Notes: generated from the sequence alone by a model not told the origin. Shown: positions 32,208 through 39,937, counted from the stretch's first letter. The stretch is 40,829 nt of DNA from Avimicrobium caecorum (GCA_904394705.1 CAJFNJ010000040.1:1-40829); one strand, 5' to 3'. Translations and numbers: made by a program.

Positions 32208-33047
32208 TTATTCCTCTTCTCCGGACGCTTCCAGGGCAGCCCGGTAGAGATCGCCCTTCTTGTAGCCGGTGGCACGGGCCACCTCCTTGGCTGCCATGGT
32301 GGGAGAAAGCCCCTCCTCCATGCGCCGGCGGGTCAGCTCTGCCGCCTCCTCAAAGGTGAGTTCCGGCTCCTCGGACGGCTTTGCTCCGGCGATCACCAGT
32401 ACAAACTCGCCCCGGGGCGCGTTGTCCCGGTAATAGGTCGCCGCTTCGGACAGGGTGGTGCGGCGGGTCTCCTCATGGAGCTTGGTCAGCTCCCGGCAGA
32501 CGGCGATCTCCCGGTCCCCCAGCACTGCCAGCAGGTCTTCCAGGGTGCGCAGCAGCTTGTGGGGCGCCTCATAGAACACCATGGTGCGGGTTTCGTTCTT
32601 CAGCGACTGGAGATGCTCCATCCGGCTGGATTTATTGACGCTCAGAAAGCCCTCGAAGGTGAACCGGGCGGTTGCCAGTCCCGAAAGGGCCACAGCGGTG
32701 GCAATGGCAGTGGGGCCGGGCACCGACAGCACCGGAATGCCCAGCTTGTGACAGGCATCCACCAGCTGTTCACCGGGGTCGGAGATGCAGGGCATGCCCG
32801 CATCGGTGACAATGGCACAGTCCTCCCCTGCCAGCAGACGGGCGGTGATGGACTGGGATGCCTCCCGGATATTGTGTTCATGGCAGCTCACCAGCGGCTT
32901 TTTGATCCCCAGGTGGTTGAGCAGCTTGACGCTGACCCGGGTGTCCTCGGCGGCGATGAAATCCACCGATTCCAGCACCTCTGCCGCCCGGGGCGACAGA
33001 TCCCCGAGATTTCCAATGGGGGTACCCACTACATACAGTCTACCCAT
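32208..33047 (-). CDS. rsmI: 16S rRNA (cytidine(1402)-2'-O)-methyltransferase
   Basis: 279 aa. Uses S-adenosylmethionine to methylate the ribose of C1402 in the ribosomal decoding centre. Family motifs: YVVGTPIGNLGDLSPRA at the N-terminus, AAEDTRV, CHEHN, VTDAGMPCISDPG, and FEGFL. The ATG at 33047 follows AAGGAGG at 12 bases and overlaps the end of the upstream tRNA methyltransferase gene by 8 bases, so translation is probably coupled; this gene order is common in Firmicutes. Confidence 0.95.
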   Translation of the reverse strand: MGRLYVVGTPIGNLGDLSPRAAEVLESVDFIAAEDTRVSVKLLNHLGIKKPLVSCHEHNIREASQSITARLLAGEDCAIVTDAGMPCISDPGEQLVDACHKLGIPVLSVPGPTAIATAVALSGLATARFTFEGFLSVNKSSRMEHLQSLKNETRTMVFYEAPHKLLRTLEDLLAVLGDREIAVCRELTKLHEETRRTTLSEAATYYRDNAPRGEFVLVIAGAKPSEEPELTFEEAAELTRRRMEEGLSPTMAAKEVARATGYKKGDLYRAALEASGEEE

Positions 33048-33801
33048 GTTTTTTCTGTGCCTCCTTGGGAAGATTGGCATACTTGCCATAGATCCGCAGC
33101 ATTTCCGGGGAAAATCCCCCTTCGCCTTCTACAATCAGCGGCGGCATCACCTGCAGAAACGGCTTGCCGCCCCGGCGTCCCTCCAGCAAAAAGAGCCAGG
33201 GAGCGGTATCCGGACGCTGCTGCACCATGCGCAGGCGTTTGGGTTCCAGGCCGTTCCTGCGCATGGCTTCCATCACATCGGGCAGGCGCTCCGGACGCTG
33301 GCAGACACAGAAGCGTCCGCCGAATTTGAGCAGCCAGGCCGCCGCCCGGCAGACATCGTCAATGGTGCAGGCTGTTTCATGCCGGGCAATCTGGTCGCTG
33401 TCTGTTTCGGACAGGATGCCCCGGCCCTCGATCTTATAGGGCGGGTTGCAGGTGACAACATCAAAGCTCTGTCCCTCGGGCAGGGCGGAGAGATCGGTGA
33501 GATCCGCCAGCACCGGCACCACCTGTCCTTCCAGGCCGTTTTCCTGGACGGTGATGGTGAGCTGGTCGATGGCCTGGGGCTGGATATCCACCCCATAGCT
33601 CTGACGGGGCTGGGTCTCCTCGGTGCGGTACCAGGCCAGAGCCACAATGCCGCAGCCGGTACCCAGGTCACAGGCCCGGTCCTTGCGCCGGGGCGCGGCA
33701 AAATCCGAAAGCAGGAACGCATCGGTGCCGAATTTATGCTCCGGGGAGACACAGAGCCTGATCCGGTCACCCAGGGCTTCAAAATGATAACGGTCATTCA
33801 T
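33040..33801 (-). CDS. trmN6: tRNA1(Val) (adenine(37)-N6)-methyltransferase (TrmN6/YfiC-like)
   Basis: A 253-aa SAM-dependent methyltransferase with motif I DLGTGCGIVAL and the amino-methylase motif NPPY (N119), matching the YfiC/TrmN6 family that methylates A37 of tRNA-Val. The exact tRNA target is inferred from E. coli. The start is uncertain. The ATG at 33801 is 13 bases after GGAGGAGG; an ATG at 33834 in the same frame would add 11 residues but has only GGGAA before it. Just upstream is the sortase terminator, and I see no good promoter after it. Confidence 0.85.
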   Translation of the reverse strand: MNDRYHFEALGDRIRLCVSPEHKFGTDAFLLSDFAAPRRKDRACDLGTGCGIVALAWYRTEETQPRQSYGVDIQPQAIDQLTITVQENGLEGQVVPVLADLTDLSALPEGQSFDVVTCNPPYKIEGRGILSETDSDQIARHETACTIDDVCRAAAWLLKFGGRFCVCQRPERLPDVMEAMRRNGLEPKRLRMVQQRPDTAPWLFLLEGRRGGKPFLQVMPPLIVEGEGGFSPEMLRIYGKYANLPKEAQKKHG

Positions 33802-33850
33802 GGGGGAAATACAGCCTCCTCCGGCAGTGCTCATCGGTTGTTCCCGGCAG

Positions 33851-33894
33851 AAAAAAGGGCCCGTCCGGACAGAACCGGCCCGGACGAGGCCTTT
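33851..33894 (-). terminator. Terminator after the sortase gene
   Basis: On the minus strand GGCC-TC-GTCCGG pairs with CCGGAC-G-GGCC, followed by CTTTTTT. It sits only about 50 bases before the methyltransferase start. Confidence 0.8.
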
Positions 33895-33926
33895 TGCGCT
33901 GTATGGGAACAGTCGGGTCCGGCAGA

Positions 33927-35363
33927 TCAGAGCTGCGGACGCTTGAAATCGGTATTGGGGGTAATGCTCACTTCGGTGATGGTCTCACCCGGACGCATCA
34001 GGCGTGCCATGACAACAAAACGCTGCTGGCTGGTCTGACCATAGGCACGGGTACAGGTGGACAGGGTGAGGATCTTATCCGAGGAGTTCACATCCACGGC
34101 AAAGTCATGCAGACTGCGGGCCTTGGCCTCATTGATGATATACTGCAGGCCGGAAGCACCCGGGTCGCTGACGATATAGTTGAAGGATTCCTCGGTATAG
34201 AACACCGCAAAGACCTTCCAGGTCATCTCCTCCGACTCGGTGGAGTAGTGGATATAGGGAGTGCTCTTGCAGAAGTTCAGGTAGTGGAAGCTGGGCAGCT
34301 GACCGAACATGATGTCACTGGCCCGGGCAATGAACGGATTGGCGGTATAGTTGGTCCAGTTGTGACCATACAGCACCGTGTTCTGGGAGATCTGGCTGCT
34401 GGTGCCGAACTTGGTATCCGAATCCGCCCAGATTACGCCATAGTAGCTGTAATTCTTGTCATAGCCCTTGGCGGAGTAGTAGAGGTTATCCGGTCCCACT
34501 ACAACCGGGTAGTTGATATTGGTATTGGGAATGCGCAGCCAGCCCACAACATCACTGTTCTTGGCCTTCCAGGAGGCGATATTGGCCTTGCCGCTGGAGC
34601 CGACTGTGGAGGGGTCAAAGGTACCCCAGTTGGAGGCAGTGGTCTGGGACCCAGACGAGCCTGAGCCCGGCTCGGTGACAACATTGTCGGCACTGGCAGC
34701 CAGACGCTGGGCCACAACCGTTTCCAGACGGGTGCCGGACAGAGCGGTAACAGTGGCGGACGAGGTGATGTCCGGAGCGCCGGTACCGGCATCGGCGATG
34801 TTGGTGGTGTCATCCGAAGCCATGGACGAAGAACCACGGTCGGTATCCGCATCGGCGGGGCTGACCAGATGGGCAATGCCATAGATGCTGCCGCCCACGG
34901 CAATGAACAGGGCTGCCGCCAGACCCGCCATACGCAGACGGGCAGTCTTCATGGCCTGTTCCCGGCGGCTGCGGCGGTCAGCGGGCACGGCTTCACTCCG
35001 ACGGCGGGACGCACTGTGCTCTGCCGGTTCCGAAGCAGCCCGACGGCTGGCGGAACGGGTCATGCGGTCCAGTGCGGCACCGGCCCGGCTGGGACGGCTC
35101 CCTGCCTCCCGGCGTGGTGCAGTACGGCTGTCCCGGCTCATACGGGGCTCGGCTTCCCGGCGTGCGGTGCGGTGCGGATTCTCCCGGGCGGAGGTACGCT
35201 CCTCCCGCCGGGTCAGATCCGGTGCCTCCTCATTCCGGGCACGGCTGGCGTATGCGGCACGATAACGGTCATATTCGCTGGAAATCTCCCGGCGGCGTTC
35301 CGCTTCCCGGCTCTCGCCGGACGGACGGGCCTTGCCCCGGGTTTCTCGGTTCTCTCTCTGCAT
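33927..35363 (-). CDS. Class B sortase with long basic N-terminal region
   Basis: A 478-aa membrane-anchored transpeptidase. The catalytic domain fills the C-terminal ~220 residues and has the SrtB pattern WLRIPNTNINYPVV. Its residues are His334 (YGHN), Cys437 (LSTCT) and Arg448 (QRFVVMARL). Before it comes a Ser/Thr/Ala-rich linker of ~90 residues and a signal-anchor helix at about 138-162. The first ~135 residues, on the cytoplasmic side, are extremely Arg/Glu/Ser-rich with many RR pairs, far longer than usual for sortases. The ATG at 35363 is 6 bases after AGAGGG. No sorting-signal protein is in the window, so the substrate is unknown. Confidence 0.9.
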   Translation of the reverse strand: MQRENRETRGKARPSGESREAERRREISSEYDRYRAAYASRARNEEAPDLTRREERTSARENPHRTARREAEPRMSRDSRTAPRREAGSRPSRAGAALDRMTRSASRRAASEPAEHSASRRRSEAVPADRRSRREQAMKTARLRMAGLAAALFIAVGGSIYGIAHLVSPADADTDRGSSSMASDDTTNIADAGTGAPDITSSATVTALSGTRLETVVAQRLAASADNVVTEPGSGSSGSQTTASNWGTFDPSTVGSSGKANIASWKAKNSDVVGWLRIPNTNINYPVVVGPDNLYYSAKGYDKNYSYYGVIWADSDTKFGTSSQISQNTVLYGHNWTNYTANPFIARASDIMFGQLPSFHYLNFCKSTPYIHYSTESEEMTWKVFAVFYTEESFNYIVSDPGASGLQYIINEAKARSLHDFAVDVNSSDKILTLSTCTRAYGQTSQQRFVVMARLMRPGETITEVSITPNTDFKRPQL

Positions 35364-35422
35364 TCGTTTCCCTCTCATCTCTGGTCTCGGTGCACGTTCT
35401 GCTCACGCAGTTTCTACTCTTT

Positions 35423-35450
35423 ATTTTATCATACCCATCTGTCCCGTCAA
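35423..35450 (-). promoter_or_regulatory. Promoter of the sortase gene
   Basis: TTGACG (35445-35450), 16-bp spacer ending in TGA, TAAAAT (35423-35428) on the minus strand. Confidence 0.65.
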
Positions 35451-35480
35451 GTGTCTGGGTTCCTCTTTTGCTGGCAGCTC

Positions 35481-35509
35481 TGGACAATTTTCCCCGCCGA
35501 TGCTACAAT
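35481..35509 (+). promoter_or_regulatory. Promoter of the ogt operon
   Basis: TGGACA (35481-35486), 17-bp spacer ending in TGC, TACAAT (35504-35509). It lies back to back with the sortase promoter. Confidence 0.7.
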
Positions 35510-35554
35510 AAAAACAAATGTTCCCAGTCTGTACCATCGTTCAGGAGGTATCTT

Positions 35555-36070
35555 ATGATCACATCCCATCGCTTTTCCTGTTCTCTCGGAACTATTTCCC
35601 TCTATTTTGAGGACGAAGCCCTCATCGGTCTGGATCTGGAGGGCTCTGCCGGCTGTGGGGAACGGCTGATGGCCCAGCTTGCCCGGCACGGCATCGATCC
35701 CGCTGCCTTCCGCCCCGAAGCCACCCCCGCTGCCCTGGCAGTGGAACAGTGGCTCATCAACTACGCCGCCGGCAGCAAGGACCCCTTCACCCTGCCCCGG
35801 AAGCTCTACGGCACCCCGTTCCAGATCTCGGTGTGGAACGCCCTGGAAGCCCTCGGCTATGACGAGGTGATCTCCTATGCCGAGCTGGCCCGGCGGGTGG
35901 GCTCCAATGGATACCGGGCCGTGGGCACCGCTGTGGGACACAACCCCATTCCCATCATCATTCCCTGTCACCGCATTGTGCGGCAGGACGGCATCATCGG
36001 GCGGTTCGGCGCCGGGGACGGCACTGAGACCAAGCGGAAGCTCCTGCGCCTGGAAGGACACAGCTACTGA
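35555..36070 (+). CDS. ogt: Methylated-DNA--[protein]-cysteine S-methyltransferase
   Basis: A 171-aa suicide repair protein that moves the alkyl group from O6-alkylguanine (and O4-alkylthymine) in DNA to its own Cys. The active site IIPCHRIV has Cys138. The helix-turn-helix region with SYAELARRVG and GYRAVGTAVGHNPIP precedes it. Length is normal for Ogt/MGMT. The ATG at 35555 is 6 bases after AGGAGG. Its stop overlaps the start of an XRE gene (TGATG), so the repair protein and two small repressors share a transcript. Confidence 0.94.
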   Translation: MITSHRFSCSLGTISLYFEDEALIGLDLEGSAGCGERLMAQLARHGIDPAAFRPEATPAALAVEQWLINYAAGSKDPFTLPRKLYGTPFQISVWNALEALGYDEVISYAELARRVGSNGYRAVGTAVGHNPIPIIIPCHRIVRQDGIIGRFGAGDGTETKRKLLRLEGHSY

Positions 36071-36294
36071 TGCGGGAAAAGACACTCATCAGCCGGCTGC
36101 GGGATCTGCGGGAAGATGCCGACCTGACACAGACCCAGGTGGCAGCGGTTCTGCACATGTCCCAGACCGGCTATTCCAAGTATGAAACCGGCGAAAATGA
36201 TATTCCCACCCAGGTGCTGATCCGGCTGGCCCGGTTCTATGGGACCAGTACCGACTATCTGCTGGGGCTCACCGACCGCCGGGACCCTCTGTAA
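36070..36294 (+). CDS. Small XRE-family DNA-binding protein, first of a tandem pair
   Basis: 74 aa, a bare Cro/C1-type helix-turn-helix (about 8-64): RDLREDADLTQTQVAAVLHM, SQTGYSKYETGENDIP, YGTSTDYLLGLTDRRD. No sensing domain. Its ATG shares a base with the ogt stop codon, so it is translationally coupled. Paralogous to the gene after it and to the XRE gene at the integrative element. Target unknown. Confidence 0.85.
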   Translation: MREKTLISRLRDLREDADLTQTQVAAVLHMSQTGYSKYETGENDIPTQVLIRLARFYGTSTDYLLGLTDRRDPL

Positions 36295-36309
36295 AGGAAG
36301 GAAGCGCCT

Positions 36310-36528
36310 GTGAACCAGTACCCGAGAATCCGGGACCTGCGGGAGGACGCCGACCTGACCCAGGCGCAGGTGGGGGAACGGCTGGGGCTGTCCCAGCGGA
36401 CCTACGCCTATTATGAGAGCGGTCAGCGCATGGTGCCGCCGGAGGTACTCTGTGCCCTGGGGGACCTGTACGGCGTGAGTGTGGACTATCTGCTCGGACG
36501 CACCGACCGCCGGGAGATGAACCGATAA
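36310..36528 (+). CDS. Small XRE-family DNA-binding protein, second of a tandem pair
   Basis: 72 aa with the same layout as the previous gene (RDLREDADLTQAQVGERLGL, SQRTYAYYESGQRMVP, YGVSVDYLLGRTDRRE). Recognition-helix residues differ (SQRTYAYYE against SQTGYSKYE), so the two should read different sites or form heterodimers. Start GTG preceded by GGAAGGAAG. Last gene before a strong terminator. Confidence 0.83.
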   Translation: MNQYPRIRDLREDADLTQAQVGERLGLSQRTYAYYESGQRMVPPEVLCALGDLYGVSVDYLLGRTDRREMNR

Positions 36529-36532
36529 AAAG

Positions 36533-36567
36533 ACGGCAGTGTGGAAAACCTCCACGCTGCCGTTTTT
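36533..36567. terminator. Bidirectional terminator
   Basis: A 13-bp stem with one mismatch (36533-36545 with 36551-36563), A run before and T run after. Serves the ogt operon and the convergent lipoprotein gene. Confidence 0.88.
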
Positions 36568-36586
36568 CTGTATACAGAGCCCCGGA

Positions 36587-37414
36587 CTACGACTGTGAGG
36601 GCAGGACTTCCTCAATATCCCACTCCCCGAACATCTCCTTGAGGGTCACGGTGTAGCTCTGGTACTGATCGATATTGTAGTTGGCGTGTTCCTCGATGTC
36701 CCATCGGGCAATGGGCTCGGTGCCCGGCCCCCAGAAGGAGTTCTGTTCGCTGTCGGCATACCGCACAAAGACAATCTGTGCCTCCTTGGTATTGAAGCTC
36801 ACGTCCCAGAGGTCGAGCAGCACCGGAAGATACCAGATGGGCTGTTTTTCAGGATAGGCATAGACGCCGTATTCCTCATAATAGCGGTACTGTTCCCGGG
36901 GATCGGCGCCCACCGGCACACTCTGGTGGGTGAGCTCCACTTCCTCCCCGAACAGCTCCCGGGCCGCGTATTCCACCTGTTCTTTGGTGATGAACTGCCG
37001 CCGTCCGGTCTCCCCGGCAAGCTGCTTTGCAACATACTGCGCCTCGGTGGTATTGGCGCCCTGGGTGATGCCCGGTGTGGTGCCGTCGGTACCCAGCAGG
37101 GCGGTGAGCAGCAGATATTCCTCCGGCAGGTCGGTATAGCCCTTCCGGAGATCCCGGGCATACCGGGGATAGACAATGAGCTCCTGTCCCAGCAGACGGG
37201 CAATGGCAAAGCCGGTGTCGTCATGGGTGAAGGTGGTGTCCACAATATCCGGTTCGGTGAGGGAGAGGGCGATCTTCGGGCGCTTGGCCTCCCAGATCTC
37301 GGCGGAAAAAGCTGCCTCCTCCGGGCGGGAAGAAGCCTCCTCCCCATTCCCGCAGCCAGCCAGCCCCAGACAGAGCGCCGCTGCCAGCAGCACTGCCATC
37401 AGACGCTTTCCCAT
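36587..37414 (-). CDS. Putative lipoprotein, unknown function
   Basis: 275 aa. A lipoprotein signal peptide (KRLMAVLLAAALCLGLAGC, Cys after LAG) is followed by an acidic soluble domain of ~250 residues rich in Tyr, Glu and Trp. No family recognised. I chose the ATG at 37414, 8 bases after AGGGGG, over an in-frame GTG three codons upstream. Own promoter: TTGAAA (37476-37481), 16-bp spacer, TATAAT (37454-37459). Probably attached to the outer face of the membrane. Confidence 0.8.
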   Translation of the reverse strand: MGKRLMAVLLAAALCLGLAGCGNGEEASSRPEEAAFSAEIWEAKRPKIALSLTEPDIVDTTFTHDDTGFAIARLLGQELIVYPRYARDLRKGYTDLPEEYLLLTALLGTDGTTPGITQGANTTEAQYVAKQLAGETGRRQFITKEQVEYAARELFGEEVELTHQSVPVGADPREQYRYYEEYGVYAYPEKQPIWYLPVLLDLWDVSFNTKEAQIVFVRYADSEQNSFWGPGTEPIARWDIEEHANYNIDQYQSYTVTLKEMFGEWDIEEVLPSQS

Positions 37415-37453
37415 AGAATCCACCCCCTGTGCCGAAAAATTTCTCTGGTTTCT

Positions 37454-37481
37454 ATTATACAGGCTTGACCGGAAATTTCAA
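37454..37481 (-). promoter_or_regulatory. Promoter of the lipoprotein gene
   Basis: TTGAAA, 16-bp spacer, TATAAT on the minus strand, about 40 bases before the start codon. Confidence 0.7.
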
Positions 37482-37502
37482 AGCCGGGATCTGGAAATAC
37501 AC

Positions 37503-37546
37503 AAAAAAAGCCCTGTCCCCGGCAGGACGCCATGGGACAGGGCTTT
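37503..37546 (-). terminator. Terminator after glyS
   Basis: A 13-bp perfect stem (37507-37519 with 37534-37546) followed on the minus strand by TTTTTTT. Confidence 0.9.
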
Positions 37547-37561
37547 GATCAGATCAGAGGC

Positions 37562-38929
37562 TTAGAATTCCAGACGCTCCTCGATGAAGGAGAGAACCTC
37601 GTCCATGGGCAGACGAACCTGCTCCATGGTATCACGGAAGCGGATGGTTACGCAGCCATCTTCCTGGCTCTCGAAGTCGTAGGTGATGCAGAACGGAGTA
37701 CCGATCTCATCTTCACGGCGGTACCGCTTACCAATGGTACCGGCCTCATCGTAGTCCACCATGAAGTGGTCAGCCAGCTTGGTCCACAGTTCCCGGGCAG
37801 GCTCGGACAGCTTCTTGGACAGCGGCAGTACGGCAGCCTTGTAAGGAGCCAGAGCCGGATGCAGACGCAGTACGGTGCGAACATCGCCCTCACCTACTTC
37901 CTCCTCGTCATAGGCATCGCACAGGAAGGCCAGAGCCACACGGTCAGCACCCAGCGAAGGCTCAATGACATAGGGGATATACTTTTCGTTGGTTTCGGGA
38001 TCGAAGTATTCGCAGCTCTTGCCCGAATGGGTCTGATGCTGGGTCAGGTCGAAGTTGGTGCGGTCCGCAATGCCCCAGAGTTCGCCCCAACCGAAGGGGA
38101 ACAGGAACTCGATGTCGGTGGTGGCATTGGAGTAGTGGGACAGCTCAGCCTGCTCATGGTCACGCAGACGGATATTCTCGTCCTTCATGCCCAGGGAGAG
38201 CAGGAACTGATGGCAGTAGTCCTTCCAGTACTTGAACCACTCGAGGTCGGTGCCGGGCTTGCAGAAGAACTCCAGCTCCATCTGCTCGAACTCACGGGTA
38301 CGGAAGGTGAAGTTGCCGGGAGTGATCTCATTGCGGAAGCTCTTGCCGATCTGACCGATGCCGAAGGGAACCTTGCGGCGGGTGGTGCGCTGTACATTCA
38401 TGAAGTTTACAAAGATACCCTGAGCGGTTTCAGGACGCAGATAAATCTCGCTCTTGGAATCCTCAGTAACACCCTGGAAGGTCTTGAACATCAGGTTGAA
38501 CTTACGGATATCGGTGAACTCAGTGCCGCCGCACTCCGGGCAGGCAACCTTGTGTTCCCGGATGTAATCCATCATCTGCTGATCGCTCCAGCCAGCGGGA
38601 TCGAAACCGCACTGCTCCTCGATGAGCTTGTCAGCACGGTGACGGGCCTTACAGGTCTTGCAGTCGATGAGGGGGTCAGAGAAGCCGCCCACATGACCGG
38701 AAGCCACCCAAACCTGGGGGTTCATCAGGATCGCAGCGTCCAGGCCTACATTGTAGGGGGACATCTGTACAAACTTCTTCCACCAGGCCTTCTTGACATT
38801 GTTCTTGAATTCCACACCCAGGGGGCCGTAATCCCAGGTGTTGGAGAGGCCGCCGTAAATTTCAGAACCGGCATATACAAATCCACGGTTCTTTGCCAGA
38901 GCGACGATTTTGTCCATTGTCTTTTCCAT
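37562..38929 (-). CDS. glyS: Glycyl-tRNA synthetase (homodimeric alpha2 type)
   Basis: A 455-aa class II aminoacyl-tRNA synthetase that charges tRNA-Gly. This is the single-chain alpha2 type, not the bacterial glyQ/glyS alpha2-beta2 type. Motif 2 is FRNEITPGNFTFRTREFEQMELEFF and motif 3 includes PYVIEPSLGADRVALAFL. Conserved cysteines near residues 80-145 (CKTCKA, CPECGG) suggest a zinc-binding insertion. A C-terminal anticodon-binding domain covers the last ~110 residues. The ATG at 38929 follows AGAGGAG; upstream in-frame codons run into the T-box terminator. Controlled by a glycine T-box. Confidence 0.96.
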   Translation of the reverse strand: MEKTMDKIVALAKNRGFVYAGSEIYGGLSNTWDYGPLGVEFKNNVKKAWWKKFVQMSPYNVGLDAAILMNPQVWVASGHVGGFSDPLIDCKTCKARHRADKLIEEQCGFDPAGWSDQQMMDYIREHKVACPECGGTEFTDIRKFNLMFKTFQGVTEDSKSEIYLRPETAQGIFVNFMNVQRTTRRKVPFGIGQIGKSFRNEITPGNFTFRTREFEQMELEFFCKPGTDLEWFKYWKDYCHQFLLSLGMKDENIRLRDHEQAELSHYSNATTDIEFLFPFGWGELWGIADRTNFDLTQHQTHSGKSCEYFDPETNEKYIPYVIEPSLGADRVALAFLCDAYDEEEVGEGDVRTVLRLHPALAPYKAAVLPLSKKLSEPARELWTKLADHFMVDYDEAGTIGKRYRREDEIGTPFCITYDFESQEDGCVTIRFRDTMEQVRLPMDEVLSFIEERLEF

Positions 38930-38973
38930 GGTAAATACTCCTCTTTCGGATAGATTTTTGATCCCGAGGAACA

Positions 38974-39218
38974 GAAAAAAGCCTTCCATCCCCCGCAGTA
39001 CTGCAAGGGACGAAAGGCTGTGGATCAGGTTCAGTCTTCCGCGGTTCCACCCTCATTGATCTGTACAGGCTATAAGTACAGACCCACTCTTGTGAACAAA
39101 CCGCTCTCGGCTCAAAAGTGCCTTTCACTGCAGGACCCCACCGGCTCACACCAGCCGCCGGTTCTCTGAAAAAGATCGGATGCAGTTACTCTTCTTTCTC
39201 ATCGCCAGGATTTGGTTT
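38974..39218 (-). ncRNA. T-box leader (Gly specifier) controlling glyS
   Basis: On the minus strand: GATGAGAAAGAAGAGTAA and CAGAGAACCGGCGG near the 5' end, then GTGAAAGGCACTTTTGAGC, which places the specifier GGC (Gly) at 39120-39122. The T-box GAGGGTGGAACCGCGG follows (within 39038-39057). Last is a terminator pairing AGCCTT (39014-39019) with AAGGCT (38980-38985) before a T run at 38975-38980. Uncharged tRNA-Gly should allow readthrough into glyS. Confidence 0.94.
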
Positions 39219-39224
39219 GCTATC

Positions 39225-39253
39225 AATCTATCACAAAAGAGTGGGACTGTCAA
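39225..39253 (-). promoter_or_regulatory. Sigma-A promoter of the glyS T-box transcript
   Basis: TTGACA (39248-39253), 17-bp spacer, TAGATT (39225-39230) on the minus strand. Confidence 0.8.
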
Positions 39254-39264
39254 GGGCAAGCAGC

Positions 39265-39293
39265 TTGCAATCAACCGGCAGCTTGATTATAAT
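39265..39293 (+). promoter_or_regulatory. Promoter of the small membrane-protein gene
   Basis: TTGCAA (39265-39270), 17-bp spacer, TATAAT (39288-39293); divergent from the glyS promoter 12 bases away. Confidence 0.7.
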
Positions 39294-39339
39294 AAGGACA
39301 GGACACAGATATTTGTCGGAACAAGGGAGGCAATGCTCA

Positions 39340-39525
39340 ATGAAACAGCTCTGGAAGATCCGTCTGGCTGCCATACTGCTGGGAGGGGCCGGATGTATCC
39401 CACTGTCATTGGAGGCTCTGGGGGAGGCAGATTCCCTGAAGCTGAGCCTGTATGGCCTGTGGATCGGCCTGGGGCTGATTATTGCGCTGGTCTGCACTCT
39501 GCTGGAAACGGTATCTGACTGCTGA
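39340..39525 (+). CDS. Small membrane protein, unknown
   Basis: 61 aa. A positively charged N-terminus (MKQLWKIR) is followed by one hydrophobic segment (LAAILLGGAGCIPLSL), a short charged loop and a second one (LYGLWIGLGLIIALVCTLL), so probably two membrane passes. GGAGC resembles but does not match a lipobox. No family recognised. The ATG at 39340 is 9 bases after AGGGAGG, and the promoter is strong, which supports a real gene. Confidence 0.65.
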   Translation: MKQLWKIRLAAILLGGAGCIPLSLEALGEADSLKLSLYGLWIGLGLIIALVCTLLETVSDC

Positions 39526-39538
39526 CACGCAAAAAGCC

Positions 39539-39567
39539 TTGATTTCCCATGTCTTTCCCGCTATAAT
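39539..39567 (+). promoter_or_regulatory. Promoter of tRNA-Pro
   Basis: TTGATT (39539-39544), 17-bp spacer, TATAAT (39562-39567), about 70 bases upstream of the tRNA. Confidence 0.75.
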
Positions 39568-39635
39568 AGAGTGTACATGATTTTGAGGGAGTCTGTTTGG
39601 GAGGAACCGCCCGGAGCAGTCCCACAACTTCACAT

Positions 39636-39711
39636 CGGGGTGTAGCGCAGTTGGTAGCGCGCATGCTTTGGGAGCATGATGTCGGGTGTTCGAGTCACCT
39701 CACTCCGACCA
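39636..39711 (+). tRNA. tRNA-Pro (anticodon UGG)
   Basis: 76 nt with a full cloverleaf: acceptor CGGGGTG pairs CACTCCG (one G-T), D arm with AGTTGGTAG, anticodon stem CATGC/GCATG with loop TTTGGGA giving anticodon TGG (39669-39671), T arm with GTTCGAGTC, and an encoded CCA end. It lies next to an integrative-element boundary, so its 3' end is a candidate attachment site. Confidence 0.96.
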
Positions 39712-39721
39712 GCTTTATCGG

Positions 39722-39748
39722 AAAAACCGCCTGAACAGGCGGTTTTTC
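39722..39748 (+). terminator. Terminator after tRNA-Pro
   Basis: A 12-bp perfect stem (39722-39733 with 39736-39747), with AAAAA and TTTTT as its outer pairs. Confidence 0.9.
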
Positions 39749-39855
39749 TGCGTTCTGGGGAAAATTCTTGGAGGCCGTCCCATCGGCACAGCTCTGCCGA
39801 AAAGCCCAGCAGGAAGAATCAAAACCGGTACCGGCGGAAGGCGTCTCAAAGCGGC

Positions 39856-39877
39856 AAATCCCTAACCAATCCCTAAC
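39856..39877 (+). repeat. Tandem 11-bp direct repeat AATCCCTAACC x2
   Basis: Two perfect adjacent copies at 39856-39866 and 39867-39877. Their place between a tRNA and a tyrosine-recombinase gene suits arm-type integrase binding sites. The role is inferred from position. Confidence 0.6.
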
Positions 39878-39937
39878 CGCAGAAGGGCATGGAAAATGCG
39901 CCGTTAGTGGGAGAGGTCGCTTTCCATCTTTACGCTA

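Noticed and set aside
37532..38953. A 473-codon plus-strand frame opposite glyS
   Set aside because: glyS has all class II motifs; the opposite frame begins inside the glyS terminator region and has no ribosome site.
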